Shown here in pieces: positions 23,150-34,245 of a DNA stretch of 64,000 bases. The translations under genes and the position numbers were made by a program. Each line of letters opens with the position of its first letter. Within the stretch, counting starts at the first letter, position 1. Source of the DNA: Aspidapion aeneum (Eukaryota > Arthropoda > Insecta > Coleoptera > Brentidae); the NCBI GenBank assembly GCA_963576565.1, contig OY755042.1:109297314-109361313 (forward strand), given 5' to 3'. The notes under the pieces are model-generated. The model was not told the DNA's origin and ran no database searches. It was given only the letters and a program-made list of their open reading frames with translations.

Positions 23150-23845
23150 GCCACTCACTCACTCACTCATGTATAAATCATGTAAATTTCTCTGTACTTC
23201 CAGACATGTTACAAAGCTGAAATTTGGCAGACTGATAGAAATTGTGACCAAACCCTTGGATTGTAAAAAATCAAAAAACCCCAACGATATAATTCACTCC
23301 CCTCCCCCATACATGTAAAGTTATGTAAAAGTAACATTGCCCACTTCCAGAGGCGCTAGAGAGCTGAGCTTTGGCAGACTGATAGGAAATATGATAAAAC
23401 TATAGGAAAAAATTTAAAAACCACAAAATTTTAATTTGCTTTCCTCACGGGAAATGTAAAATTATGTAAAAGTAACATTGCCCACTTCCAGAAACGCTAG
23501 AAAGCTGAGCTTTGGAAGGCCCAAAACTATAAAAGAAAATTAAAAACCCCAAAGTTTAATTAACTTATCTCCGCTATAAATGTAAAGTTATGTAAAAGTA
23601 ACATTCTCCACTTCCAGAAACGTTAGCTTTGGAAGGCCAATAGGAACTATGATAAAACTATAAAAGAAAATTAAAAAACCCAAATTTTAATTTATTTTCC
23701 TCCCCTATAAATGTAAAGTTATGTAAAAATAACATTGCCTATTTCCAGGAACACTAGAGAGCTGAGCTTTAGAAGGCTGATAGAAACTATGATAAAACTA
23801 TAGGAAAATATAAAAAAAACCTCAAAATTTTTAATTAGGTATTGC
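23150..23845. repeat. ~125-bp tandem repeat, five diverged units
   Basis: Each unit has ATGTAAAGTTATGTAAAAGTAACATT, then CACTTCCAGAAACGCTAG, then GCTGAGCTTTGG-AGGC, then GATAAAACTATA-GAAAA. The array begins after a short (ACTC)n run at 23,153-23,167. One unit lacks the GCTGAG block. It follows the THAP relic directly. Confidence 0.75.
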
Positions 23846-23949
23846 TAAAGTTTTGAACAATATTCCGCATATTTTACTGCCTACTTTAAAACTTAAATAT
23901 TATCCAAATCCTTTAAAAAAGGATGAAATCATAACAAAAAGATTTCATG

Positions 23950-24265
23950 AAAAAAAGCCAAGTACGCGAAAGTGGTATTCCGTAAAAAGTTCTCCAATAC
24001 AAATTTCAAAATGAAAGGTTCTTACTAGTTTGGAAATCTTTTTTTAAACTTGGATATTACGGCTGCAAATGACTCTTAGGCGCAGTGCTAAATTGAACAT
24101 AAAAAAGTTTGGCTGGAAGAGCATAGTTTAAAAAAAAAACATTTCCAAACTAGTAAGAACCGTTTTTTTTTTCAAATTTGTATTGGAGAACTTGGCTTTA
24201 CTTTTATCTCAATTCTTTTTACGAAATACCACTTTCGCGTACTTGGCTTTTTTTACATGAAATGT
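23950..24265. mobile_element. Foldback element, ~110-bp arms
   Basis: AAGCCAAGTACGCGAAAGTGGTATTCCGTAAAAAG at 23,955 returns inverted at 24,216-24,252, and TTCTTACTAGTTTGGAAAT returns inverted at 24,142-24,162. Arms are joined by a ~90-bp centre. Related half-elements border 25,010-26,040. Confidence 0.75.
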
Positions 24266-25177
24266 TTTTGTTATGACATAGATATCCATTAAATTATTAA
24301 AAAAAAGGTGAAATTATTGAACTAAATAAAAAAAAAACTGTGATTGAGATACCGACAGTCAGATACTTTTGTTAAACATTCCTTAAATGACTAGCATGTG
24401 CCTAAATTAACATTGATTTATTATATAAAATATATTACAGTTAAAAAAAATCCTGGTGGAATACTGAACATAGCTAAATAAAAAATAAATGTGTAGTTAT
24501 TGGGTTGTTTTTTTTATGTATTTCGTTGAAATGATTATCTAAAATATTTTAAAGACTTTTCGATACAAGTATCTAGTAGTTAAGACATTTTGGATTCATT
24601 TAACCAAAATGATTTCCTAAAATATTTAAAATAATTTTTAATATAATCCAAAGATTATGGAATATAAATAATCTTTAAGTTATATTAAAAATATTTTTGA
24701 ATCACTTAGTATTTTTAAATAAAATTAAATATATCACCCGTGCGCGATTTTCGAAAATGTTTGTAGCGCCATCTTTGGACTGCTTACCCGAACTTATGTA
24801 CGTTCGACACACTGTATATAATAATAATATAATTTTGAGTGGCCCATCTTAATAATATATATTATAATCTATAATCTTTGATTTGTTTGTTATCTGTTTT
24901 AAGTAGATGGGTGTGGAAAAAGTTTTAGTACAAGTGTTCAATAGGAAACAAGCCGATCAATAGGTAAACACTTTTCCATCTTTGCGAGTATCTGATCAAT
25001 CAAAGTTCTTCAACACATTTTAGAATTTAAAGTTCTCACTAGTTTGGAAATGTTTATTTAAACTAGGGTTACCAGACGTCCGGATTTTAACTACGTCCGG
25101 GTGGGTCCGGGCCGAGGTCCGGGCGGATTTTTCATAAACGTCCGGATTTTAAAGTAACCGCCTTTATAAACATCAAA

Positions 25178-25440
25178 TAATTGCCGAATTTCTGTTCGCA
25201 TTCCCATCGCACAATGCCATTGTAGAGAGAATATTTTCACTCACTGGTGCCCAGTCAATGAACTTTTTTTACAAGTTCATTGTGCCCAGTGGACGAAAGA
25301 AAGAAATAGGCTGCTTTTATCTTCTGTAAAAGGAATACTCATGACTTCATACAATTGAGCTGCTCAAAATTTTACGATTTTGTACTTCTGCCTGAAAATT
25401 CAACGCTGTTGAATAAAATACAAAGCAGTGAAAAGTACCT
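25178..25440 (+). pseudogene. hAT transposase C-terminal relic with micro-insertion
   Basis: The frame reads FLFAFPSHNAIVERIFSLTGAQ and, beyond a 35-bp interruption, W-T-K-E-R-N-R-L, then VKGILMT and later FYDFVLLPENSTLLNKIQSSEKY. This matches the hAT dimerisation domain: an N-A-x-V-E-R-x-F-S core followed by W-x-x-E-R-N-R-L. Besides the interruption there is a one-base shift and a stop. It is dead. Confidence 0.75.
25256..25282. repeat. 27-bp palindromic insertion with 8-bp duplication
   Basis: Arms CAATGAACTT and AAGTTCATTG are perfectly complementary around a 7-base loop. It is bordered by TGCCCAGT at 25,248-25,255 and 25,283-25,290. Deleting the palindrome and one duplicate restores the expected hAT reading frame (GAQW-TKERNRL), so it is an insertion. 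Confidence 0.85.
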
Positions 25441-25688
25441 ATAAAATAGTAGGTATATTCTGTTATTTATTAGTTATTAGGATGAAAAATTATTGTAACT
25501 TGTTTCATTTTGTTTTTATTTTTCATTTTTGAATTTCATTTCGAAAGTTGATTTTTTTGTGTGTGGCATCGAAAAAATTTTGACGTCCGGATTTTCTTGA
25601 CGGCGGGTTCTGGTTAGAGACGTTTTCATCTGGTAATCCTAATTTAAACTAATTTATTTTATTGTTCTAAAAACATATTGTTTTAAAT

Positions 25689-25893
25689 CAGTGGCGTATA
25701 TACGGGGGGGGGCCTGGGGGGCCCGGGCCCCCCCGAAGCTAAGGTTTTTTTGGATATTTTCCACATATTTCCTGAATACAAACATAAAATAGCATCAAAT
25801 AGCATAAAATACCGCCTCATGAGGTCTCGGGCCCCCCCCCCCCCCCAAAACTCTCTCGGGCCCACCCCAAAACTTTTTCTATATATGCCACTG
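25689..25893. mobile_element. 205-bp hAT-type MITE with 8-bp TSD
   Basis: Ends CAGTGGCGTATATA and TATATATGCCACTG are inverted repeats. TTTTAAAT flanks both sides (25,681-25,688 and 25,894-25,901), an 8-bp target duplication as made by hAT transposases. Inside the ends are runs of G (GGGGGGGGCC) and C (15 Cs near 25,835), around an AT-rich centre. Confidence 0.85.
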
Positions 25894-26470
25894 TTTTAAA
25901 TTCAGTAATGTAGGAACAAGTTTAAATTATTAATTTCCTGCCATTTTAAACATTTCCAAACTAGGGAGAATTTTTCATTTTGAAATGTGTTGGAGAACTT
26001 GGCTATACTTTGATTTCCACTTTTTTATGCAATAAGATTTTCGCGTAGGTACAGTGAAACCTCTCCTTGCGGACACCTCTATTAAGCGGACACTCCCTTT
26101 AGGCGGACAAATTTGTTGGAACCAAACTTCCTTATTTCTTTACATGTAAAATTCACTCCTATAAACGGACGCGGAAAATTTTCTTTGTTAAAAAATTCTG
26201 AAACCTCCCTAAACCGGACGCGAACCTCTGACAACGGGACGGAGCGCTGGAGGACATGGGCATATATATTATGTAGTATGTTGGCAACAACGCACTCTGC
26301 AGCCGGGGAATTACCCCTTTCCGTTTTAATGCAGAGACTGAATACTGCTGTCCTATTAACAACATATTTTATTCGGCGGGACTGCTGTGTTTTATTTTTA
26401 TTGTTCAGTTGGGTACTAATAGATCTCTTTGAAATGGTGCCTAGTAAAAAAATCTTCTTAGTTTACGTGA

Positions 26471-26595
26471 AAAAATGGAAGTTGTTAACATTTCGGAGAA
26501 GGAACATCTATCAGCACGAAAGATTGCTGAAAAATGTAATTAATATCGGAAAAACTCAAGCAGCGGAAACTGTCAATAAATGGGTAGATATCTGG
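26471..26595 (+). pseudogene. pogo-type transposase HTH fragment
   Basis: One frame gives MEVVNISEKEHLSARKIAEKCN, then after a one-base shift IGKTQAAETVNKW. Together they follow the Psq-type helix-turn-helix of pogo transposases (A-R-K-x-A-E-K...I-G-K-T-Q). The frame is broken by a stop and a shift. A longer 192-codon frame through here (26,113-26,691) includes terminal-repeat sequence and is not a real gene. Confidence 0.6.
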
Positions 26596-26764
26596 AAAGT
26601 GACAGATTTGGAGCAAAAATTGTGGACATACATGAAACTTGATATACAAATAAAAAAAATCAATGAAAATATGACCAAAAGTACCAAATAACATGTTCCC
26701 ATGGAAAAACATTCAAATTTTAAGATATTTTCTGTTTTTTTGGCCATTTTTTAATTTTAGCATA

Positions 26765-28321
26765 TCAGGTTACTGATGCACTTCACAGGTAACTGATAAC
26801 CACTAATAAACTTCAGAAATGTTGGGATAAAATATAGAACTAACCTTTAATATTTAATTTCTTTTAAAAATATGTATATTTTTTTATTTTTCTTTCAAAA
26901 TTAATAACTTTTGCACTACAGGTAACTGACAACTATAACAGGTAACTGATTATAAGAACAAACAAAATTATTTTAAAAATGTGTTAATTTAAAAAAATGC
27001 TAAAATTTGTATATAAAAGTCACAAACGCATTTTTTTTATGGAAGGGGGTGGGGGGTAGGGGTGGGAGGACATTTTTTTATTATTGTTGTATTGTCATCA
27101 GGCCACTATATGTATACCAAATTTCATCTAAATCGAATAATGGGAAGTGTGTCAAAAACGCATTTTTTAATAGACAGGTGTGGGGGTAGGAGTGGGAGGA
27201 TATTTTTTTTCAATGTTGTATTGCCATTGGACCACTATATGTATACCAAATTTCATCCAAATCGGATAATGGGGTGTCAAAAACGCATTTTCTATGGAAG
27301 GGGGTGGGGGTAGGGGTGGGAGGATATTTTTTTCTTAATATTGTATTGTCATTGGATCACTATATGTATACCAAATTTCATCCAAATCGGATAACGGGAA
27401 ATCTGCCAAAAACAAATTTTTCTATGGAAGGGTAGGGGTGGGAGGATATTTTTTTCTTATTGTTGTATTATCATCGGACCACTATGTGTACCAAATTTTA
27501 TCCAAATCGGATAATGGGAAGTGTGTCAAAAACACTTTTTCTATAGAAGGGGTGGGAGGATATTTTTTTCTTAATGTTGTATTGTCATGTTTCATCCAAA
27601 TCGGATATTGGGAAGTGTGTCAAAAACGCTTCACAAGATTTGATAGTTAGATAGTTAGTTAGATAGTTAGACAGAACATGTCAAGCTAAATAAAAGCTTG
27701 TAAAAAACGAGTCAGTTACTTGCAGAGAAGGTCAGTAACCTGTAGTAAGTATTCTAACAGGTAACTGATGCACAGGTAACTGACGATTTTGTCACGGTTT
27801 GTCAGATATTATTAATACTACTAAAATTGAGTCTAATAAACAAGAAAACTCAAAAAGTGTATCCTATTGTAAGTATGCTTCAGAATTTTTTAAATTGTTT
27901 TTTTTTGTTGTTTTACCTTTTAAAAACTTACCAGGTTACTGATCAAACTGAAGGTTACACACGCGAGTATGGATCGGTTAAAGAACACACCCACTGTCTT
28001 AGACGTGTGACATCGAATTAAACCGTTCGCGCGTTTTGCGAATCACAGAGCTCTTTTTAACAAAGCAACTGAAGGTCAAGAATGATCCAATGATGCCAAA
28101 TGGATAAAAAATCTGAAGGCACAGGTAACTGATGAAATTTTTAGTGACAAAGTTGAAATTTGAATATTTAAAAACAAGTAACTTTAAAACAATTCTGGTT
28201 TTGACTATTTATATAACTAAAGGTTGTTTTTTAATGTTTACTAAGAAATTACTCCCTTAAAGAACATAATTTAATTCAAATATATAGTGAAATTCTAATG
28301 GTGACACTCCAGGTTACTGAC
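26765..28321. repeat. Eleven copies of CAGGTWACTGAY in pogo element
   Basis: Copies occur near 26,766, 26,786, 26,919, 26,939, 27,711 (reverse, one mismatch), 27,731 (reverse), 27,758, 27,773, 27,932, 28,122 and 28,309. I noticed none elsewhere in the window. They lie on both sides of the nested tandem array, and most are in one orientation. Confidence 0.8.
27020..27712. repeat. ~115-bp tandem repeat with terminal hairpin
   Basis: About six units share GGGGTGGGAGGATATTTTTTT, TTGTATTGTCATCGGACCACTATATG and ACCAAATTTCATCCAAATCGGATAATGGGAAG. They are followed by a TTAGATAG run (27,642-27,670) and CAAGCT-AAATAAA-AGCTTG at 27,682-27,700, then TAAAAAAC. The array has the same overall design and terminus as the one at 3.1-5.2 kb. 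It is inserted within the pogo element. Confidence 0.8.
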
Positions 28322-28822
28322 GATTGTTACATAAAACCTCTGTTATCTAAAGGAAATATTTTTTATAATCTTCCAAAAATGAACTTGCTTGTTAGTTATT
28401 TAATAGAACTATAAAAATAAAATTAGATTTATATAAAAAAAATATTTTAACATGTTTTTGTGTAGGTCACATCAAAATCCGTCACTTTCCAGATATTCAC
28501 CCAAATATATATTAAAATTTCGCAGTTCTCTCTCATAAGCTGACACCTCCAATAGCGGACAAAATCGACGGAACCGTCAGTGTCCGCTTATGGGAAGTTC
28601 CACTGTACTTAGCCTGGGCCTAGTAGAATTCCCCGCCAATTTTAAAATTACAGTAGTATACCAAACAATACCAATCGTAATCAAATCCCAACCAAACTAT
28701 ACATAGCCTTTAACAAAACCTAAAGAAGGCCGAGGCCCCCCTCCTGGGTGCGCCCATGGAACACCTTTAGAAATAGTGGATATATCTAAAAAAAATTTAG
28801 TTCCCAATTTGCCGTTAATTAT

Positions 28823-30480
28823 ATATATATTTATCGGTTTCACAACGTTCTACGTCTTCCGATACCCAATCTCCACTCGTTTCTGTTTGCCCATAATTCA
28901 TCATCTAGGCCTCTTATTCTTATTTCACTGTCTATTCCTTCTCTCCAGCTTCTCCTTGGCCGTCCTCGTTCTCTTCGGCCAGTTGGTTTCCATTGTAGTA
29001 TTTGTTTAGGTAGTTTTTCATCATTCATACTTTGTACATGTCCGTACCACACTAGTTGTTTTGTTCTTATATCATCCACTAAAGTACGTTCACCCACTGT
29101 CATAATTTCTCTTATTCTTTGATTTGTAACTCTCTCCTTTTGATTTCCCTGCTGCTCTTCTCCAATAGTCCATCTCCGTAGCGGAAATAATTTTTTCTGT
29201 TCTATCCTTGATTGGCCATACTTCTGAGCCGTATGTAATAATACTTTTTACAATGGTGTTATATATAAGCTTTTTGTTATGTTTTGATATACTTTGGTCC
29301 CAAATTATTCCATTTAATAAAGTTATTGCTTTTCTTCCTTGTACGTTTCGATATTTTATAGCTTTGTCTAGTGTTCCGTCAGCTGTAATTTTTAGACCTA
29401 AGTATTTATACTCATCACAGGACTGAATTCGCTGCCCGGTATTTAAGATTAGATCCTGTTTCATTCCACCGATACACATATACTCTGTCTTATTGAGATT
29501 AACCTCTAGTCCCCACTTATTGTACTCTTCTATTAATTTATTAATTTCGTGTAATATATTCGAGGTCGTCATAGTCCTGAGCCACTACTATCTGATCATC
29601 GGCGAAACATAAAGTATACAAGGTGGTTTCGTCCAACGGAATTCCCATGTTTTGGCATTTTCTCTTCCATACTATTAAGGACTTGTTCCAAGTATATCTT
29701 GAAGAGCGTAGGCGAGATACAGCAACCTTGTTTAAGACCTTTATTTACTTGAAAGCCTTTGGTTAGTTTTGCTTTTATTTTAACTTTTGCCTTACTATTG
29801 CGGTATAACTCTTTGATGGCCTTAATTAGTTGTACGCTTATGTTTGTGTTTTCCAACGCTTTCCAAAGTAGATTTAGTGGTATACTATCATATGCCTTCT
29901 GTCGACGTAAAGCAGATGCAGCTCTTGTCCGTATGCCATTTTCTTTTCAATAACTTGGGTTATACAAAAGAGATGATCTGAAGTCGATCTACCCGCCCTG
30001 AAACCAGCTTGTTCTTGTGCCTCCATGCAGAGAACATATAACATCTAGTCCAGTTATTTCTTCGATGCTCCATGTCTTTATATTCACTCTCCACTTTATT
30101 TCTTATTATTTTACCGTATATTCTGCTTAGCATACAGATATACCTCTATAATTGTCACATATATCTTTCCTTCCTTTTTTGTGTATTGTGGATATATATG
30201 ACGTTTTCCACTCAGTTGGTACTACAGTTCCATTTAAATATTTTTGGAAAAGATTCCGTAATCTCCAAAACAGTTCTTCAGTGCCATATTTAATAAGTTC
30301 GGCTGGGATATTTCCGGGTCCGGCAGATTAACCGCTTTTTAAGGTTGTGCACATGTTTTTGACCTCAGAGATTGTGAGGGGTACTGGAGATCCCATTGTT
30401 CTAATTATATTGTCTCTTGCGTCTTCCTTGAATTCTGCTCTATTTTCAGTTAAAAGTTTTTTTAAATGCTCATCCCATTA
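28823..30480 (-). mobile_element. RTE-type LINE copy 1, 5'-truncated, 13-bp TSD
   Basis: TGCCGTTAATTAT flanks both sides (28,810-28,822 and 30,481-30,493). In the minus direction it starts inside reverse transcriptase (PAELIKYGTEEL, YISTIHKKGR, NYRGIS), passes QGCCISPTLFKIYLEQVL and LCFADDQ, and ends with the C-terminal GRRERGRPRRSWREGI block and a TA-rich microsatellite at 28,821-28,832. Several frameshifts and stops inactivate it, and a 40-bp micro-insertion splits the block before QAGFRAGRST. The arrangement and microsatellite tail are typical of RTE-clade elements. Confidence 0.85.
30028..30067 (-). repeat. 40-bp insertion with 7-bp duplication in LINE
   Basis: CTCCATG occurs on both sides (30,021-30,027 and 30,068-30,074). 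Removing the 40 bp and one CTCCATG restores the reverse-transcriptase frame through DMEAQEQAGFRAG. The insert begins, on the minus strand, with the dispersed motif CATCGAAGAAATAACTGGA, and its ends pair imperfectly (ATAAC with GTTAT). Confidence 0.85.
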
Positions 30481-30850
30481 TGCCGTTAATTATCCGCAAC
30501 TTAATTGTAAAAACAATATGCCGTGCCCGTTTAAAAAAAAATGGTGTTTTGCTAACTTTATGTAAAGTTAGCAGAACACCTATAGAAATAAAAAATTTAT
30601 CTAAAAAAGTTTTAGTGCACAATTTGCCGTTAAGTATCCGTAAATTAGTTGTAAAAATAAAAAATTTGCCGTGCCCGTTTAAAAAAAAAATGATGTTCTG
30701 CTATAACTTTACATAAAGTTAGCAGAACACTATAGAAATAATGGATTTTAAAAAAAAATAATGCACAATTTTCCGTTAATTATCCGTAAATTAAATGTGA
30801 AAACAAAAAATTTGCCGTGCCCGTTTTAAAAAAAATGGTGTTTTGCTAAC
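30481..30850. repeat. ~150-bp tandem repeat family (left block)
   Basis: Units share CCGTTAATTATCCGTAAATTAG, AAAAATTTGCCGTGCCCGTTT, TGGTGTTTTGCTAACTTTATATAAAGTTAGCAGAACACCTATAGAAATAATGGATTTATC. The family also occupies 28,758-28,822 and 33,125-34,030. The left part was split by the RTE insertion. Confidence 0.8.
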
Positions 30851-33120
30851 GAGCAATTCCACGCCAAGTCATCAAATTTACAAAAATAGTGTTGCCCTGG
30901 CATTTAATTTTTTTCTTTAATCATGCTTACTAAATGAAACAGCTTATGCTTAACCACTTTTGCACAATTTTAGATTTTTAAATCCAATTAGTCTGTGCAT
31001 TTGAAAAGTCTAAAAACAGGTAAAATGGGACTTTAAAGAAAAAATTATGCTCATAGTAAACAGCACCTAAAAAAAATCAACCTATAATTTTGAAAACATG
31101 CATAAAAGTAGTTTTCAAAAAAATGTGACGTTAAGCAAATTCTTTTACACTGGCTTGATTAGAGCAATTTAGAGAATATCCAAAAAACGCAGATTCCCGA
31201 AGTTTTCATATTTTTTTGGGGTGCAAATGTAATGTTTTCTTAAATTTTTGATATAGTGTTGGAAAGCTATACTCAAGGACTATATCTTCCTTGTATAAAA
31301 CATATTTAAAAAGTAGACGTTATCTTGGAGTTCCACGAAGAAGTTAAGAATATCTGGGAAATCCCTCAACTTCAGCATCAAAAATGATCCTGTCTATCGG
31401 CGTGCTGGTGATAATCAAGTAGGCTAAATTTTTCACTGTATCATATACTTTTAAAAACAATAATAAAAAATCTGGGTCTGTAATCCTTAAGTATTTTTTT
31501 GTTATTTTAATATTTTTAGTGATGTTAAATTGCATCACAAATTACAGGCGTGGATCTACGGGGGGGATGCCACCCCCCCAAATCTGAAACTTTACTTAGT
31601 TTTGACACACAGAATACACCTCCTGGTCACTACGCAAAATAGTTTTGTGAAATATTTATAATGATATTTCCCCCCCAAATAAAGTTTCCAGATCCGCCCC
31701 TGCAAAGTAAGGTTTATCAGAAGCATTTATTTATATGAGCAGTGTTCTCTAAATTATGGTCTCTTCATAAGGTCCCTACACAAATTTTTTAAAGTTTATT
31801 TACTTTTTTAGTAGTTACCTACTGTCATATTTAAAAAATCTGAAAAGAAGTTGAGTTCTATAATTTCAGAAACCGAACAAATTCTTTTTCTGAGCTTGAT
31901 GTAAATTTAGCATCTATAGTTAAATCATCCAGAGGAGTGAAAGAATGTTGTTGTTCGTTTGAGATTTTAATGTAAAACAAATCGTTTCACAGTACCTCCA
32001 AACGCATCACATGGACTTTTACCATGCGTTAGTTTAGTAGTTAGTTTTTTTAATGCCCAGTGGGGTATGCAGAAATTTTTCAAGGGGGTTGGGAGAGGGG
32101 GCTTGAGTAATAGAAAAGTCCGGGAAAACCATTTATACCTTCTTTCAGAAAAATTCAATCTTTAGGAGAAGTTATTAAATGGCTTTGGAAAGATTAGGCC
32201 CCCAACGCCCCTCCCTCCTGCGTACGCCACTGTTAAACCTGAACCATTTCATTTACCAAAAAAACAAACTAATTAATGTCTGTGTCTCACCAAAAATGTA
32301 TTCTTAAAACTAAAAAAAAAAATCCGACAGTGTACGAAGATGGGACTTGAACCCACAAACTAGAATGTCATGCAAAATAGTATGTGGCTATAAATAAGAT
32401 CCCCTGACGATGATTTTTGTACATAATTTTTTTCCTTTTGCGACTGAATAAAAAAATGTGATTTAACATGCTTTAACCAAATAGCTTAAAAGTTGATGTT
32501 AAAATGACAGACCCAGATGTTTTATTTTACTTTTATTTAGACGATACATTGTCAAGTAAAACAAGGCACAATCGAAGTTTTAATACACAGATAGACATGA
32601 CAATTTTTTTTTAGTCAAAAGTTGCCAATTCTGAGGTTTTTGCGGTTTTTCCAATTTTTAAAAATTTAGTTTGCTGAAACCAATAGACCTAGAAATTTTT
32701 CTTTTCCCTTGTATGATAGTCAAGACACTGAGCTTTAATGTGCGTAGAGACTTTTTTTTGATGGACCTTATTCCGCACCGGTGTAAATAATTAAAAATCG
32801 AGAAAATCATAAAATTTACTCTTTTAAAACTATTTTTGCCATGTCAAAAAAGTGAGGTTAATTTTTTTTTCTGTATAGGATTATCCAACCAATATTAAAG
32901 ATTTCTTCCGTCAAATTTGTTTTTACATTAGATTTAATACAATAGAAATAAAAAAAATTAAGGCCAAAACTGATTTTCTTCTTTTCTTTACTTTTAAAGT
33001 GGCCTGTAAAATACGGGAGGCGACATTAAAAATTAAAATTTGTTAATTTGGTATTCCTAAGAACACTAATACATGTTATCAAAATTTAGATTTTTTTCCG
33101 TGACATAGCAGCTACCCCCG
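30851..33120. other. AT-rich DNA with two G/C-tract MITEs
   Basis: No gene is seen. Two short elements with G/C tracts are present: 31,545-31,705 (GGCGTGGATCTACGGGGGGGATGCC to CCCCCCAAATAAAGTTTCCAGATCCGCCCCTG) and 32,040-32,235 (CCAGTGGGGTATGCAG to CCCCTCCCTCCTGCGTACGCCACTG). The long divided tandem family resumes at 33,125. Confidence 0.5.
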
Positions 33121-33124
33121 TTGG

Positions 33125-34030
33125 ATGATTTGGCTTGGAATTACTCTAACTTTATATAAAGTTAGCAGAACACCTATAGAAATATTGAACTTTTCTAAAA
33201 AAAAATTAGTGCACAATTGGCCGTTAATTATCCGTAAATTACTTGTAAAACGAAAAATTTGCCGTGCCCGTTTTTTTAATGATGTTCTTCTAACTTTATC
33301 TAAAAAAATTTAATGCACAATTTGCCGTTAATTATCCGTAAACTCATGGGCGCACCCAGGGGGGGGGCGGGGCCCGGGCCCCCCAAACCTTAGATTTTTT
33401 TACACATTTTAGACATTTTTCATGAAAAAACACAAAAAATACCTTAAAATTGGACATCATGAGGCTTCGGGCCCGCCCCAAGAGGCCTCGGGCCCCCCCA
33501 AGACATATTCCTGGGTGCGCCACTGGTAAACTAGTTGTGAAAATAAAAAATTGGCCGTGCCCGTTTTTTAAAAAGATGGTGTTTTGGTAACTTTATATAA
33601 AGAACACCTATAGAAATAATGGATTTATCTAAAAAAAAATTGTGCACGATTCCCGTTAATTATCCGTAAATTAGTTGTGAAAACAAAAAATTTGCCGTAC
33701 CCGTTTTTTTAGAAAAAAAACTGGTGTTTTGATAACTTGATATAAAGTTAGCAGAACAACTTAAAAATAATGGATTTATTTTAAAAAAAATTAGTGCACC
33801 ATTTGCCGTTAATTGTCCGTAAATTAGTTGTGAAAACAAAAAATTTGCCGTACCCTTTTTTTTAGAAAAAAAAACTGGTGTTTTGTTAGCAGAACACCTA
33901 TAAAAATAATGGATTTATTTAAAAAAGATTTAGTGCACAATTTTTTTTTTTGTAGCAGAACACCTATAAAAATAATGGATTTATTTAAAAAAAGATTTAG
34001 TGCACAATTTAAAAAAAGATTTAGTGCAAA
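33125..34030. repeat. ~150-bp tandem repeat family (right block)
   Basis: It carries the same unit as at 30,481-30,850, with about six more or less complete copies, some shortened (33,880-34,020). TTTATATAAAGTTA is itself palindromic in each unit. A G/C-tract MITE (33,345-33,525) interrupts it. Confidence 0.8.
33345..33525. mobile_element. G/C-tract MITE with 7-bp TSD
   Basis: Ends CATGGGCGCACCCAGG and CCTGGGTGCGCCACTG are inverted repeats. GTAAACT flanks both sides within the host tandem repeat, whose usual unit is uninterrupted there (CCGTAAATTAGTTG). Next to each end are G or C runs (GGGGGGGGGCGGGG, GGGCCCCCCC). Confidence 0.75.
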
Positions 34031-34245
34031 TGATAAAATAAAAATAAAATCAGAATAATATAAAATTCTAATTAAATTTTTATTTTATCAGTCCATGCTA
34101 AAATTAACGGATAGCTTTTTGAAATTTTTACACGGTTGTAAGGACATTTAAAAGGCCTTCAAAACAAGGTATCATTAGACCCACTTTCGCTATTCAAAAT
34201 ATAGGGCAGGGTTCGAAAATATCATGATATTTATATAAATATCAT

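Larger units (their letters stand above)
25010..26040. mobile_element. Inverted-repeat element carrying nested insertions
   Basis: TTCTTCAACACATTTTAGAATTTAAAGTTCTCACTAGTTTGGAAATGTTTA at the left is matched in reverse at 25,945-26,005 (AAACATTTCCAAACTAGGGAGAATT ... GTGTTGGAGAACTTGGC). The ends resemble the foldback at 23,950. A hAT relic and a hAT-type MITE lie between them. Confidence 0.6.
26052..28605 (+). mobile_element. pogo/Tigger-type DNA transposon, decayed
   Basis: The left end CAGTGAAACCTCTCCTTGCGGACAC and the complement of the right end CAGTGGAACTTCCCATAAGCGGACAC are inverted repeats, each flanked by TA. This end pattern is typical of Tigger/pogo elements. A fragment of the helix-turn-helix remains near 26,470-26,590; the catalytic domain is not recognisable. 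The interior also holds a ~115-bp tandem array (27,000-27,650) and eleven copies of CAGGTWACTGAY. Confidence 0.8.

Noticed and set aside
26113..26691. 192-codon plus-strand frame as a gene
   Set aside because: It starts in the terminal region of a pogo element and only its middle part resembles a transposase helix-turn-helix, in another frame with a shift.
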